A stretch of DNA of 64,000 nt, taken from assembly GCF_034424375.1 (NCBI RefSeq), contig NZ_CP139965.1:5270001-5334000 (forward strand), in the 5' to 3' direction. The stretch's first letter is position 1; each line of letters begins with the position of its first letter. Both the position numbers and the translations under genes were made by a program. The stretch comes from Paraburkholderia kururiensis (GTDB lineage: Bacteria; Pseudomonadota; Gammaproteobacteria; Burkholderiales; Burkholderiaceae). Of the stretch, positions 44,853 through 52,920 are shown piece by piece. The notes beneath the pieces were generated by a model. It searched no databases. It was not told the origin of the DNA and saw nothing but the letters and a program-made list of their open reading frames with translations.

Positions 44853-46028
44853 TCATTTCGAGAGCACGCGCATGGCCGCTTCGAGTCCGGCGAGCGTGAG
44901 CGGGTACATGCGCTGGCCGAGCACCTCGCGAATCACCGAGATCGACTGACGGTACGGCCACAGCGCCTCCGGTTCGGGATTCAGCCACGCGAAGTGCGGG
45001 AAGTGGTCGGCCAGCCGGCGCAGCCAGACGGCGCCCGCTTCGGCGTTGTTGTACTCCACGGACCCGCCCGGCTGCAGCACTTCGTAGGGGCCCATCGTGG
45101 CGTCGCCGACGAAGATCAGCTTGTAGTCGGGCGTGAAGCGGTGCAGCACGTCCCACGTCGGCGTGCGCTCGGTGTGACGGCGCCGGTTGTTCTTCCAGAG
45201 GAAGTCGTAGACGCAGTTGTGGAAGTAGTAGAACTCGAGGTGCTTGAACTCCGTCTTCGCTGCCGAGAAAAGCTCTTCGGTGCGGCGGATGTGATCGTCC
45301 ATGGAGCCGCCCACGTCGAGCAGCATCAGCACCTTCACGTTGTTGTGCCGCTCGGGCACCATCTTGAGATCGAGCCAGCCGGCGTTCGCGGCCGTGCTGC
45401 GAATCGTGTCGGGCAGATCGAGTTCCTCGGCCGCGCCTTCGCGCGCGAAGCGCCGCAGCCGGCGCAGCGCGACCTTGATGTTGCGCGTGCCGATTTCGAC
45501 CTGATCGTCGTAGTCGCGATACGCGCGCGCTTCCCACACCTTCACGGCGGAACGCTGCCCCGCCGCGTCGCCGCCGATACGTACGCCTTCCGGGTTGTAG
45601 CCGCCATGGCCGAAGGGCGACGTGCCGCCCGTGCCGATCCATTTGTTGCCGCCCTCGTGGCGTTCCTTCTGCTCGTCGAAGAGCTGCTTCAGGCGCTCCA
45701 TCAGCTTGTCGAGCCCGCCCATGGCTTCGATTTGCGCCTTTTCCTCGGCGGTGAATTCGCGATCGAGCTTCTTCTTGAGCCACTCGTCGGGGATCTCGAA
45801 GGCGAGCGTGGACTTCGCCTCGGCGCCGTGGAAGTACGCCCCGAATGCCGCGTCGAAGCGGTCGTAGTACTGCTCGTCCTTCACGAGGATCATGCGCGCG
45901 AGGTAATAGAACTCGTCGAGCGAAGGCGCAATCACGTTCGCCTTGAGCGCCTCGATGAGCGTGAGGTACTCCTTCACCGAAACGGGCAGTTTCGCTTCGC
46001 GCAGCGAGTAGAAGAAATCGATCAGCAT
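44853..46028 (-). CDS. VWA-domain protein (CoxE-like), partner of MoxR
   Basis: A 391-aa protein. The N-terminal helical part (MLIDFFYSLREAKLPVSVKEY, residues 1-130) precedes a Gly-rich linker and a von Willebrand A fold from about residue 231. The metal-adhesion site reads LLDVGGSMDDH (D238, G240, S242), a variant of DxSxS with Gly for the first Ser. No signal or membrane helix. It starts 47 bases after the MoxR ATPase gene stop on the same strand, a pairing known for chaperones that insert metals or activate oxidases. GGAAG precedes ATG 46028. Confidence 0.88.
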   Translation of the reverse strand: MLIDFFYSLREAKLPVSVKEYLTLIEALKANVIAPSLDEFYYLARMILVKDEQYYDRFDAAFGAYFHGAEAKSTLAFEIPDEWLKKKLDREFTAEEKAQIEAMGGLDKLMERLKQLFDEQKERHEGGNKWIGTGGTSPFGHGGYNPEGVRIGGDAAGQRSAVKVWEARAYRDYDDQVEIGTRNIKVALRRLRRFAREGAAEELDLPDTIRSTAANAGWLDLKMVPERHNNVKVLMLLDVGGSMDDHIRRTEELFSAAKTEFKHLEFYYFHNCVYDFLWKNNRRRHTERTPTWDVLHRFTPDYKLIFVGDATMGPYEVLQPGGSVEYNNAEAGAVWLRRLADHFPHFAWLNPEPEALWPYRQSISVIREVLGQRMYPLTLAGLEAAMRVLSK

Positions 46029-46075
46029 GCCGGAACTTCCTTCATGGCTCACCCGTGGCGAATGCGCCGCGGCCT

Positions 46076-46918
46076 TCAACGGTTGTTGCGGTTCATGAAG
46101 ATGAGCCGCTCGAAGAGGCCCACGTCCTGCTCGTTCTTGAGCAGCGCGCCCGCGAGCGGCGGCACGATCTGGCGGTTGTCGGGCGAGCGCAGCGCTTCGG
46201 GCGGAATGTCTTCGGCGAGCAGCAGCTTGAGCCAGTCGAGCAGTTCGGACGTCGACGGCTTCTTCTTCAGCCCCGCCACGTTGCGCAGCTCGAAGAAGCT
46301 TTCGAGCGCCGCGCGCAGCAGCGTCTTCTTGATGCCGGGGTAGTGCACCTCGACGATCTGCTCCATGGTGGCCGGATCGGGGAAGCGGATGTAGTGGAAG
46401 AAACAGCGGCGCAGAAACGCGTCGGGCAGTTCCTTCTCGTTGTTCGACGTGATGATGACGAGCGGCCGGTGCACCGCACGCACGAGTTCGCGCGTCTCGT
46501 ACACGTAGAACTCCATGCGGTCGAGCTCGCGCAGCAGGTCGTTGGGAAACTCGATGTCGGCCTTGTCGATTTCGTCGATGAGCAGCACTGTGGGTTGATC
46601 GGCTTCGAACGCCTGCCACAGCACGCCCTTCACGATGTAGTTGCGGATGTCCTTGACGCGCTCGTCGCCCAGTTGCGAATCGCGTAGACGCGAGACCGCG
46701 TCGTATTCGTAGAGCCCCTGCTGCGCCTTCGTGGTGGACTTGATGTGCCACTGCAGGAGCGGCATGTTCAGCGCCGCGGCCACTTCTTCGGCGAGCATCG
46801 TCTTGCCGGTGCCGGGCTCGCCCTTGATGAGGAGCGGACGCTTGAGCGTCACGGCGGCGTTGACCGCGAGCTTGAGATCGTCGGTGGCGACGTAGTGAGA
46901 AGAGCCTTCGAAGCGCAT
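46076..46918 (-). CDS. MoxR-family AAA+ ATPase
   Basis: A 280-aa AAA+ ATPase of the MoxR group. Walker A GEPGTGKT at 33-40, Walker B TVLLIDEIDKAD with D115-E116, ITSNNEKELPDAFLRRC as the sensor/arginine-finger region. It is a hexameric chaperone-like remodeller. Together with the VWA protein downstream it probably activates an enzyme by metal insertion or complex assembly; the client is not evident here. Start chosen as ATG 46918 (MRFEGSSHYV) since upstream residues lack family likeness. Confidence 0.92.
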   Translation of the reverse strand: MRFEGSSHYVATDDLKLAVNAAVTLKRPLLIKGEPGTGKTMLAEEVAAALNMPLLQWHIKSTTKAQQGLYEYDAVSRLRDSQLGDERVKDIRNYIVKGVLWQAFEADQPTVLLIDEIDKADIEFPNDLLRELDRMEFYVYETRELVRAVHRPLVIITSNNEKELPDAFLRRCFFHYIRFPDPATMEQIVEVHYPGIKKTLLRAALESFFELRNVAGLKKKPSTSELLDWLKLLLAEDIPPEALRSPDNRQIVPPLAGALLKNEQDVGLFERLIFMNRNNR

Positions 46919-47287
46919 GGCGGCTACCTGGGCGAAAAAAATCCAGTATAAGTCAGAAGCCCTGTTGCCTCGGGAGGGGCTCCGGTATCGTTCAGCCGGG
47001 CTTTCTCCGGCGCATTCGCTTCTGGTTCGCGGGCGTCCATCGCCTATTCGCGAACCGCGTTGCCTTGCGCTCTTCGCGCTTTCCCGGCGATCGTCGGCGA
47101 GCCTCGGGACAACCCGCAGGAGCCGTGCCCGGCGGGCCGCCGCCCTTGTTGGCCGTGTGGACGTGCGGCACGGCGTCGCGGTACAATCGGGTCGATTTTT
47201 TTGGCCTGCGTCCGGCCCTCGAAGAAATAACGGCGCGGGCCGTGGCCTTTTCGGGCGTCCGTTTCCCCTCAAGCCAGGTTACATGCT
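46919..47287. other. divergent intergenic region between moxR-like and cytochrome genes
   Basis: About 370 bases. Open frames here are GC-driven and unsupported. A slightly AT-rich patch (46935-46960) lies next to the MoxR start and may be its promoter. Nothing else recognised. Confidence 0.4.
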
Positions 47288-47653
47288 ATGAACAAATTCG
47301 TCGGCAAACACGTCGTGATCGCAGCGGTGTCTGTGCTCGCGGGCTTCGCCGCCAACGCGAACGCGGACGTCGTCGGCAACGCGAAGGCGGGCCAGGGCAA
47401 GGTCGCGATGTGCATTGGTTGCCACGGCATTCCGGACTACCGCACCGCGTATCCCGAGGTCTACCGGGTTCCCATGCTCGGCGGCCAGAACCAGAAATAT
47501 CTCGAGAACGCGCTGCACGGCTACAAGAAGGGCGATCGCCACTTCGACACGATGCACGCCATCACGGCTTCGCTGTCGGATCAGGACATTGCGGACATCG
47601 CGGCCTACTACGCGGCCCAGTCGTCCACGTCGAAGAACAATCCCGAGAAGTGA
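47288..47653 (+). CDS. periplasmic cytochrome c, first of a tandem pair
   Basis: A 121-aa c-type cytochrome. Signal peptide 1-27 (VIAAVSVLAGFAANANA-D), haem attachment CIGCH (C42, C45, H46) and a likely axial Met64 in VPMLGGQ. It has the c4/class I pattern NQKYLENALHGYKKGDR and DIADIAAYYAAQ. One haem only. It precedes a second single-haem cytochrome by 46 bases on the same strand, together recalling a di-haem cytochrome c4 split into two genes. It carries electrons to a terminal oxidase or other acceptor. Confidence 0.93.
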   Translation: MNKFVGKHVVIAAVSVLAGFAANANADVVGNAKAGQGKVAMCIGCHGIPDYRTAYPEVYRVPMLGGQNQKYLENALHGYKKGDRHFDTMHAITASLSDQDIADIAAYYAAQSSTSKNNPEK

Positions 47654-47699
47654 CCGGCGCGGTCACCCGGCACTCTAATTTCACGGGACAGGAGAATTC

Positions 47700-48086
47700 A
47701 TGAACAAGCCCCACACGGCTCTTCATACCCTTCAAGCGATGCTCAAGACGGCTTGTGCCGCGCTCGCGCTGGCCGGTTTTGCTGCCGGCGCCCACGCGGC
47801 CGACGCCGCGAACGGTAAGGTGCTCGCCGACAGCCACAACTGTGCGGCCTGCCATGGCGCGGGCCTCAACAAGCCGGTGAGCCCCGAGTATCCGAAGCTC
47901 GCGGGCCAGCACGCCGACTACGTGTACTGGGCGCTGCGCCAGTATCAGATGGGCAACGGCAACCCGCATCTGGGCCGCAACAATCCGATCATGCAGGCGC
48001 AGGTGCAAAGCCTTTCGCAGGGCGACATGAAGGACATCGCGGCCTATGTCGAGTCGCTTCCGGGCGACCTCGTGCAGAAGAAGTAA
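47700..48086 (+). CDS. periplasmic cytochrome c, second of a tandem pair
   Basis: A 128-aa c-type cytochrome with signal peptide (cut near AGAHAA-D, residue 34), haem motif CAACH (C48, C51, H52), YPKLAGQHADYVYWALRQYQ and MKDIAAYVESLPGD. An axial Met is likely in NPIMQAQ. ATG 47700 follows ACAGGAG. It is co-directional with its partner and both end at a strong terminator. Confidence 0.93.
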   Translation: MNKPHTALHTLQAMLKTACAALALAGFAAGAHAADAANGKVLADSHNCAACHGAGLNKPVSPEYPKLAGQHADYVYWALRQYQMGNGNPHLGRNNPIMQAQVQSLSQGDMKDIAAYVESLPGDLVQKK

Positions 48087-48145
48087 GCTGCGCGGCGCCC
48101 AACGCCGCAGCCTGGTTGCCGGATGGCTGGCGACGACGATGACAG

Positions 48146-48182
48146 AACGACACCCCGCTTTCCGGCGGGGTGTCGTTTTTTT
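48146..48182 (+). terminator. strong intrinsic terminator after the cytochrome pair
   Basis: Thirteen-bp stem (48146-48158 with 48165-48177), 6-base loop TTTCCG, then a run of T to 48182. It also separates the convergent DUF1841 gene. Confidence 0.93.
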
Positions 48183-48229
48183 ATGTGCGCGCGTCCGGAC
48201 GCGTGCGGGCCCCGCCGTTCCGCGTGGTC

Positions 48230-48664
48230 TTAGTCCCGCGTGGCGCGTCGCTCGATGCGGGCGAGATACGCGTCGCTGTCCGGCGGCGTGTTGGTGCGCT
48301 GGGCTTCCCAGAGCGTTTCGCCGAGGCATTCCATGATCGCGTGATGTGCGTCGTGGCTCGAGCCGAGCCTCGCGGCGAGGCGTTCGTGCGCGGCGCGAAT
48401 GCCGGGCGGCTGGTCGATGGAAAGCTGCTCGCTGATGGCGAGGTGCATCGAGAGATGCAGGAACGGGTTCGTCTCGCCGCGCTCGGGTGAGTAATGCTCG
48501 GCATTCGCGCTGTCGGTGTCGGCGAGTGCGGCATGGTACTCGGGGTGCTCGACGATCCAGTCGGCGGCAATGGCCTCGAGCGGCGTCAGGATTTCGCCTT
48601 CGCGCTGCTTGCGCCAGGTTTCGGTGAAAAAGCGGCGGACTTCGTCACGGCTGGGATTGAACAT
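48230..48664 (-). CDS. DUF1841 family protein
   Basis: A 144-aa soluble protein, mostly betaproteobacterial in distribution. Family signatures: MFNPSRDEVRRFFTETWRK at the start, EHPEYHAALAD, and NPFLHLSMHLAISEQLSIDQP with conserved His and Glu. Function unknown. It stands between the cytochromes and nth. Confidence 0.9.
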   Translation of the reverse strand: MFNPSRDEVRRFFTETWRKQREGEILTPLEAIAADWIVEHPEYHAALADTDSANAEHYSPERGETNPFLHLSMHLAISEQLSIDQPPGIRAAHERLAARLGSSHDAHHAIMECLGETLWEAQRTNTPPDSDAYLARIERRATRD

Positions 48665-48785
48665 CGTGGGCGATCGGCTTGGGAGTGCGTTACGGGGTTG
48701 GGGCAGTTGCGGCGTATTGGCGGTTGCTGAGGGGTGGCGACAAATTGTCGCAGGTGCGGCCCCAGCATACCTGAGGCGCCGCGGC

Positions 48786-49430
48786 TCACATCTGCGGCGG
48801 CGGAGTCTTCTGCTTGAACTCGCACAGCGGTTCGATCACACAGTGCCAGCATTCGGGCCGCCGCGCCTTGCAGACATATCGCCCGTGAAGAATCAGCCAG
48901 TGATGCGCGTCCTGGCGAAACGGCTCGGGCGTGAACTTCTCGAGTGCCGCTTCAACGGCGCGCACGTCCTTGCCGGGCGCGAGTCCCGTTCGATTCGCAA
49001 CCCGAAAGATGTGCGTATCCACCGCGATGGTCGGATGGCCGAACGCGGTATTGAGCACCACGTTGGCCGTCTTGCGGCCCACGCCGGGCAGGCTTTCCAG
49101 CGCCTCGCGATCCTCGGGCACTTCGCCGTTGTAGCGCTCGATCAGGATGCGGCTCGCTGCCACGACGTTCTTCGCCTTGGTGCGGTACAGCCCGATCGTC
49201 TTGATGTAGTCGGCCACGCCTGCTTCGCCCAGTTCGACGATCTGCTGCGGCGTATTGGCCACCGGGAACATCTTCCGCATGGCCTTGTTGACCGATACGT
49301 CCGTCGCCTGCGCCGAGAGCATCACGGCGATCAGCAGTTCGAACGGAGTGGTGTATTCGAGCTCGGTGGTCGGATGCGGGTTGAGACTCTGCAACGTCTC
49401 GAAGATGGCGCGGCGTTTGTTCGCGTTCAT
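48786..49430 (-). CDS. nth: endonuclease III
   Basis: DNA glycosylase/AP lyase that removes oxidised pyrimidines. The 214-aa protein has the helix-hairpin-helix LPGVGRKTANVV with catalytic Lys120, Asp138 in AVDTHIFRVANR, and a C-terminal 4Fe-4S cluster with Cys spacing C-x6-C-x2-C-x5-C (CKARRPECWHCVIEPLC). K120 and D138 match the E. coli numbering. It lies 49 bases after the rnfB-like gene on the same strand, echoing the E. coli rsx-nth operon. Confidence 0.97.
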   Translation of the reverse strand: MNANKRRAIFETLQSLNPHPTTELEYTTPFELLIAVMLSAQATDVSVNKAMRKMFPVANTPQQIVELGEAGVADYIKTIGLYRTKAKNVVAASRILIERYNGEVPEDREALESLPGVGRKTANVVLNTAFGHPTIAVDTHIFRVANRTGLAPGKDVRAVEAALEKFTPEPFRQDAHHWLILHGRYVCKARRPECWHCVIEPLCEFKQKTPPPQM

Positions 49431-49479
49431 GCGGGCAATGAGTGCAGGGTGGAGGCGAGGATCAGCGCTGGCTGGGCGG

Positions 49480-50364
49480 TCATTCGGTATCGGGTCGCGA
49501 GGGCGCGTCACCTTCCTCGTCGGTGCCGATGCCGAGACGCCGGCGGCGCGCTTCGGCTTCGTCGATCTGCGCCTGCACGTCGGCGGTGACATGGTCGGTA
49601 TTGCGCGGTCCCAGTCCTTTGGCGGCCAGTTCTTCCTTTTTCTTGCGGGCGCGGTCCAGCGCAGCCTGGATGATGGCGCGCTTCTTCGCCTCGGCGTCGC
49701 TTGCCGGAGCGGCGGGCGCGGCAGGCGTCGCGGCCATCTGCGTCTGCGCTGGGGCCGCGGTTTCGGCTGACGGAGTGGCGGGGTTTGCTGCCTGCTGTGC
49801 GGTGTGCAGGCCCGCGCGCCGGGCTACCACGCGCGCTTCCGCGGCCTCGCGCTCGCGCTCCATGCGCGCGAGGCGCCGGTCGTGACGCTCACGTGCGGCG
49901 TCCGCCTGTTCCTGGGACCAGGCGTCCCAGCCCGTCGCACCGTCCGTCACGGGCACCATCGAAATGCAATCGACGGGGCACGGCGCCACGCACAGATCGC
50001 AGCCTGTGCAGAGCGGTGCGACGACCGTATGCATCTGTTTCGGTGCCCCGACGATCGCATCGACGGGGCATGCCTGCATGCACAGCGTGCAGCCGATACA
50101 CAGGTTCTCGTCGATCACGGCGAGCGGACGCGGCCGTTCTACGCCGTTGACGGGATTGAGCGCAATCACGGGCTTGCCGAGCAGGCGGGCAAGGCGCGCC
50201 ACGCCTTCGGCGCCGCCGGGCGGGCACTGGTTGTAGTTCGCCGTGCCGGCGGCGACGGCTTCGGCGTAGGGCCGGCAGCCGTCGTAGCCGCACTTCGTGC
50301 ATTGCGTCTGGGGAAGCAGATCTTCGATGCGATCTGCGAGTGTCTTCGAATCGGTCACGGTCAC
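49480..50364 (-). CDS. RnfB/RsxB-like ferredoxin, solitary and without membrane anchor
   Basis: A 294-aa iron-sulfur protein. First a 4Fe-4S domain with C22, C25, C30 and C47 (QCTKCGYDGCRPYAEA), then a two-cluster ferredoxin domain with C89/C92/C95/C99 and C119/C122/C125/C129, then a charged, helical, Ala-rich tail of about 150 residues with coiled-coil character. The N-terminal membrane helix of normal RnfB is missing, and no rnfA, C, D, G or E gene is near. GTG 50364 (MTVTDSKTLADRIEDLL) was chosen from family likeness; the ribosome-binding site is poor. It probably passes electrons in the cytoplasm, perhaps toward an unknown reductase. Confidence 0.88.
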   Translation of the reverse strand: MTVTDSKTLADRIEDLLPQTQCTKCGYDGCRPYAEAVAAGTANYNQCPPGGAEGVARLARLLGKPVIALNPVNGVERPRPLAVIDENLCIGCTLCMQACPVDAIVGAPKQMHTVVAPLCTGCDLCVAPCPVDCISMVPVTDGATGWDAWSQEQADAARERHDRRLARMEREREAAEARVVARRAGLHTAQQAANPATPSAETAAPAQTQMAATPAAPAAPASDAEAKKRAIIQAALDRARKKKEELAAKGLGPRNTDHVTADVQAQIDEAEARRRRLGIGTDEEGDAPSRPDTE

Positions 50365-50691
50365 GACATGAGGAGCTGGCCGAAACGGTCGCAAAACGGC
50401 TGCAAATCAGCCTGCTGATCGGCCTGTTTGCACCGTGTTGGGCGGCCTGTTATGAGGTGAACAGGGCTCGGAGAGGCCTTGCCGCCGCGCGTTTGCCAAA
50501 TGCGGCATTATCGCCGATTTCCCCGATTGCCATTGGCGACCCATGTGCCATAATCAAAACGCTTTACAGGAAAGACCCCAGGAACGGCGGGGCGCGCCAG
50601 CCAAGGCGCTCCAGTTCACCGCTGCCGATGCATGGCGAGGAGACGTTCGGCAGCGGCCCGGATAACGCGGCTCACGCAGCATCTTGAGACC
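50365..50691. other. divergent intergenic region, rnfB-like/TetR
   Basis: Holds the promoters of two divergent genes. A candidate for the TetR gene is listed at 50527-50554. No additional gene is supported. Confidence 0.4.
50527..50554 (+). promoter_or_regulatory. candidate sigma-70 promoter of the TetR gene
   Basis: TTGCCA (50527-50532), 16-base spacer, CATAAT (50549-50554). It would give a leader of about 130 bases before ATG 50692. Matched by eye only. Confidence 0.45.
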
Positions 50692-51324
50692 ATGAACCAG
50701 CCAAAAATCAAAAGAGATCCTGAAGGCACGCGTCGCCGTATCCTGCTGGCGGCCGCGGAGGAGTTCGCGAACGGAGGGCTCTTCGGAGCGCGCGTCGATC
50801 AGATCGCGAGGCGCGCAGAAACGAACGAGCGCATGCTCTATTACTACTTCGGCAGCAAGGAACAGCTTTTCACGGCGGTACTCGAGTACGCGTTCAGCGC
50901 ACTCAACGAGGCCGAACGCTCGCTGGATCTGAACGGCGTGGCGCCTGTGGAAGCGATGACGCGCCTTGCGCATTTTGTGTGGGACTACTACCGGGATCAT
51001 CCCGATCTGCTGCGGCTCGTGAACAACGAAAATCTGCACGAAGCCCGCTACATGCAGAAGTCATCGCGCATTCGCGAGATGATCTCGCCGATCGTCGCTA
51101 CCGTCGGCAGCATTCTCGAACGCGGGCAGAAGGCGGGGCTTTTTCGCAGCAACGTCGATCCGCTGCGCTTTTATGTGACGCTCTCCGGCATGGGCTACTA
51201 CATCGTGTCCAACCGCTTCACGCTGACCGCTACGCTGGGCCGCGATTTCAGCACGCCCGCCGAGCGCTCCGAGCTTGTCCAGATGAATACGGAGATGCTG
51301 CTCGCGTATCTCATGAGGCGCTGA
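50692..51324 (+). CDS. TetR/AcrR-family transcriptional regulator
   Basis: A 210-aa repressor-type protein. The N-terminal helix-turn-helix lies near 14-60 (TRRRILLAAAEEFANGG, VDQIARRAETNERMLYYYFGSKEQL), with a C-terminal ligand-binding and dimer domain of the TetR_C type (FYVTLSGMGYYIVSNRFTL). The ligand is unknown. It converges with phaZ; the divergent rnfB-like gene is the only gene sharing its promoter gap. ATG 50692 is the family start. Confidence 0.9.
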   Translation: MNQPKIKRDPEGTRRRILLAAAEEFANGGLFGARVDQIARRAETNERMLYYYFGSKEQLFTAVLEYAFSALNEAERSLDLNGVAPVEAMTRLAHFVWDYYRDHPDLLRLVNNENLHEARYMQKSSRIREMISPIVATVGSILERGQKAGLFRSNVDPLRFYVTLSGMGYYIVSNRFTLTATLGRDFSTPAERSELVQMNTEMLLAYLMRR

Positions 51325-51362
51325 AGCTGACCGTCCTTTGAGCACCGTGCAGGGGTCCATGC

Positions 51363-51403
51363 GCGCAGCCGGCGTGTGAACCGGCTGCGCAACAAGCGTT
51401 GTT
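51363..51403. other. hairpins between convergent tetR-type gene and phaZ
   Basis: A perfect 10-bp dyad (51363-51372 with 51381-51390, loop 8) is followed at once by the small palindrome AACAA-GCG-TTGTT (51391-51403). No T run. Probably a shared transcript-end structure for both genes. Confidence 0.45.
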
Positions 51404-51417
51404 GCGGCGGAGGAACC

Positions 51418-52695
51418 TCAAGCTTCGGCGTGTTCTGTCTCGACGCGCGGTGCCTTCGCGTGTTCCTGAATGAAGTCGCGTAGCTGCGGATAGATGATGG
51501 TGCGCCAGCGCCGCCCCGAGAAAATGCCGTAATGCCCGCATTTCTCTGCGGTGAAATGACGCCGGTGCGCCTCGGGAATCCCGCTGCACAGGTCCTGCGC
51601 GGCACGCGTCTGGCCGTCGCCGGAGATGTCGTCCAGCTCGCCTTCGATCGTGAAGAGCGCCGTGTGCTTGATGTCCTGCGGACGCACACGCTCACCCGCC
51701 ACGTCCCACGTGCCTTCGGCCAGACGGAACTCCTGGAACACGATGCGGATGGTGTCGAGGTAATACTCCGCGGCCATGTCCAGCACTGCGTTGTATTCGT
51801 CGTAGAAGTTGCGATGCGCTTCGGCATCCTCTTCATCGCCGCGCAGGAGGCTTTGATAGAAGTCCCAGTGCGAGGCGGCGTGCCGTTCAGGGTTCATGGC
51901 GACGAAGCCTGCGTGCTGGAGGAAGCCCGGATACACCTGGCGCCCCACGCCCGGATAGTTGGGCGGCACCGTGTGAATCACGTTGTTCTCGAACCAGCTG
52001 TACGAGTGCTGCGTGGCGAGCGAGTTGACCGACGTCGGGCTGCGGCGCGCGTCGATCGGGCCGCCCATCATCGTCATGGTGCGCGGTGTGTCCTCGCCGC
52101 GGCTCGCCATCAGCGAGATGGCCGCGAGCACCGGCACCGTAGGCTGGCAGACCGAAATCACGTTGAGATTCTTCGCACCGATGTGGCGGATGAACTCCTG
52201 GATGTAGGCGATGTAATCGTCGAGATGGAAGGGGCCGTCTTCCACCGGCACCATGCGCGCGTCGATCCAGTCGGTGATGTAGACCTTGTGGTCTTGCAGC
52301 AGCGTACGCACGGTGTCGCGCAGCAGCGTGGAGTGGTGGCCCGAGAGCGGCGCGCACACCAGAACGACGGGTTCGTCCTTGAGCTGGGAGACGGCTTCGC
52401 TGTCGTCGGCATAGCGCTTGAAGCGCAACAGCCGGCAGAACGGCTTTTCGACGATGGTCTGTTCGACGATCGGGATGTTGTGGCCGTCTTTGACGATCTG
52501 GTGAATGTCGAACTGGGGCTTCTCGTAATCCTTGCCGAGCCGGTACAGCAGCTCGTACCCGGCCGACAGGCGCGACGCGCCCGGCACATAGGCGAGCGGA
52601 CTGGCCGGATTGGCAAACGATTTCGACGCGGCCTGAGCCCAAGCGGTCAGCGGGCCCAGCAGGGCCCGCTGGAATTCATGAAACTGATAGAGCAT
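51418..52695 (-). CDS. phaZ: intracellular polyhydroxyalkanoate depolymerase
   Basis: Breaks down stored poly(3-hydroxybutyrate) granules in the cytoplasm. The 425-aa protein is of the Cupriavidus necator PhaZ1 type: alpha/beta hydrolase with a Cys nucleophile, C183, in ISVCQPTVPVLAA, exactly at the C. necator position, plus acid and base sites in TIEGELDDISGDGQT and KCGHYGIFSG. No lipase box and no signal peptide, consistent with an intracellular enzyme. ATG 52695. Confidence 0.95.
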   Translation of the reverse strand: MLYQFHEFQRALLGPLTAWAQAASKSFANPASPLAYVPGASRLSAGYELLYRLGKDYEKPQFDIHQIVKDGHNIPIVEQTIVEKPFCRLLRFKRYADDSEAVSQLKDEPVVLVCAPLSGHHSTLLRDTVRTLLQDHKVYITDWIDARMVPVEDGPFHLDDYIAYIQEFIRHIGAKNLNVISVCQPTVPVLAAISLMASRGEDTPRTMTMMGGPIDARRSPTSVNSLATQHSYSWFENNVIHTVPPNYPGVGRQVYPGFLQHAGFVAMNPERHAASHWDFYQSLLRGDEEDAEAHRNFYDEYNAVLDMAAEYYLDTIRIVFQEFRLAEGTWDVAGERVRPQDIKHTALFTIEGELDDISGDGQTRAAQDLCSGIPEAHRRHFTAEKCGHYGIFSGRRWRTIIYPQLRDFIQEHAKAPRVETEHAEA

Positions 52696-52920
52696 GTGGG
52701 CGCTCCGGGCGTTAGGGCGGTTCGCACGGGGCCGCGGGGCTGGCGCGGTCCTGGAGGCGGGCCTTCCGGGGGTTGCTTAAGGTTGCGTGTGACTGGCTTT
52801 TGGCTGGTAAACGGTCAATGTAATTATCGGCCAATGGCGTCGATCGATGATATCCGACGGGCAATCATTGTGCAACGCAACAACAGTCCGACAATATAGG
52901 GGTAATCCTTCATCGTGCAG

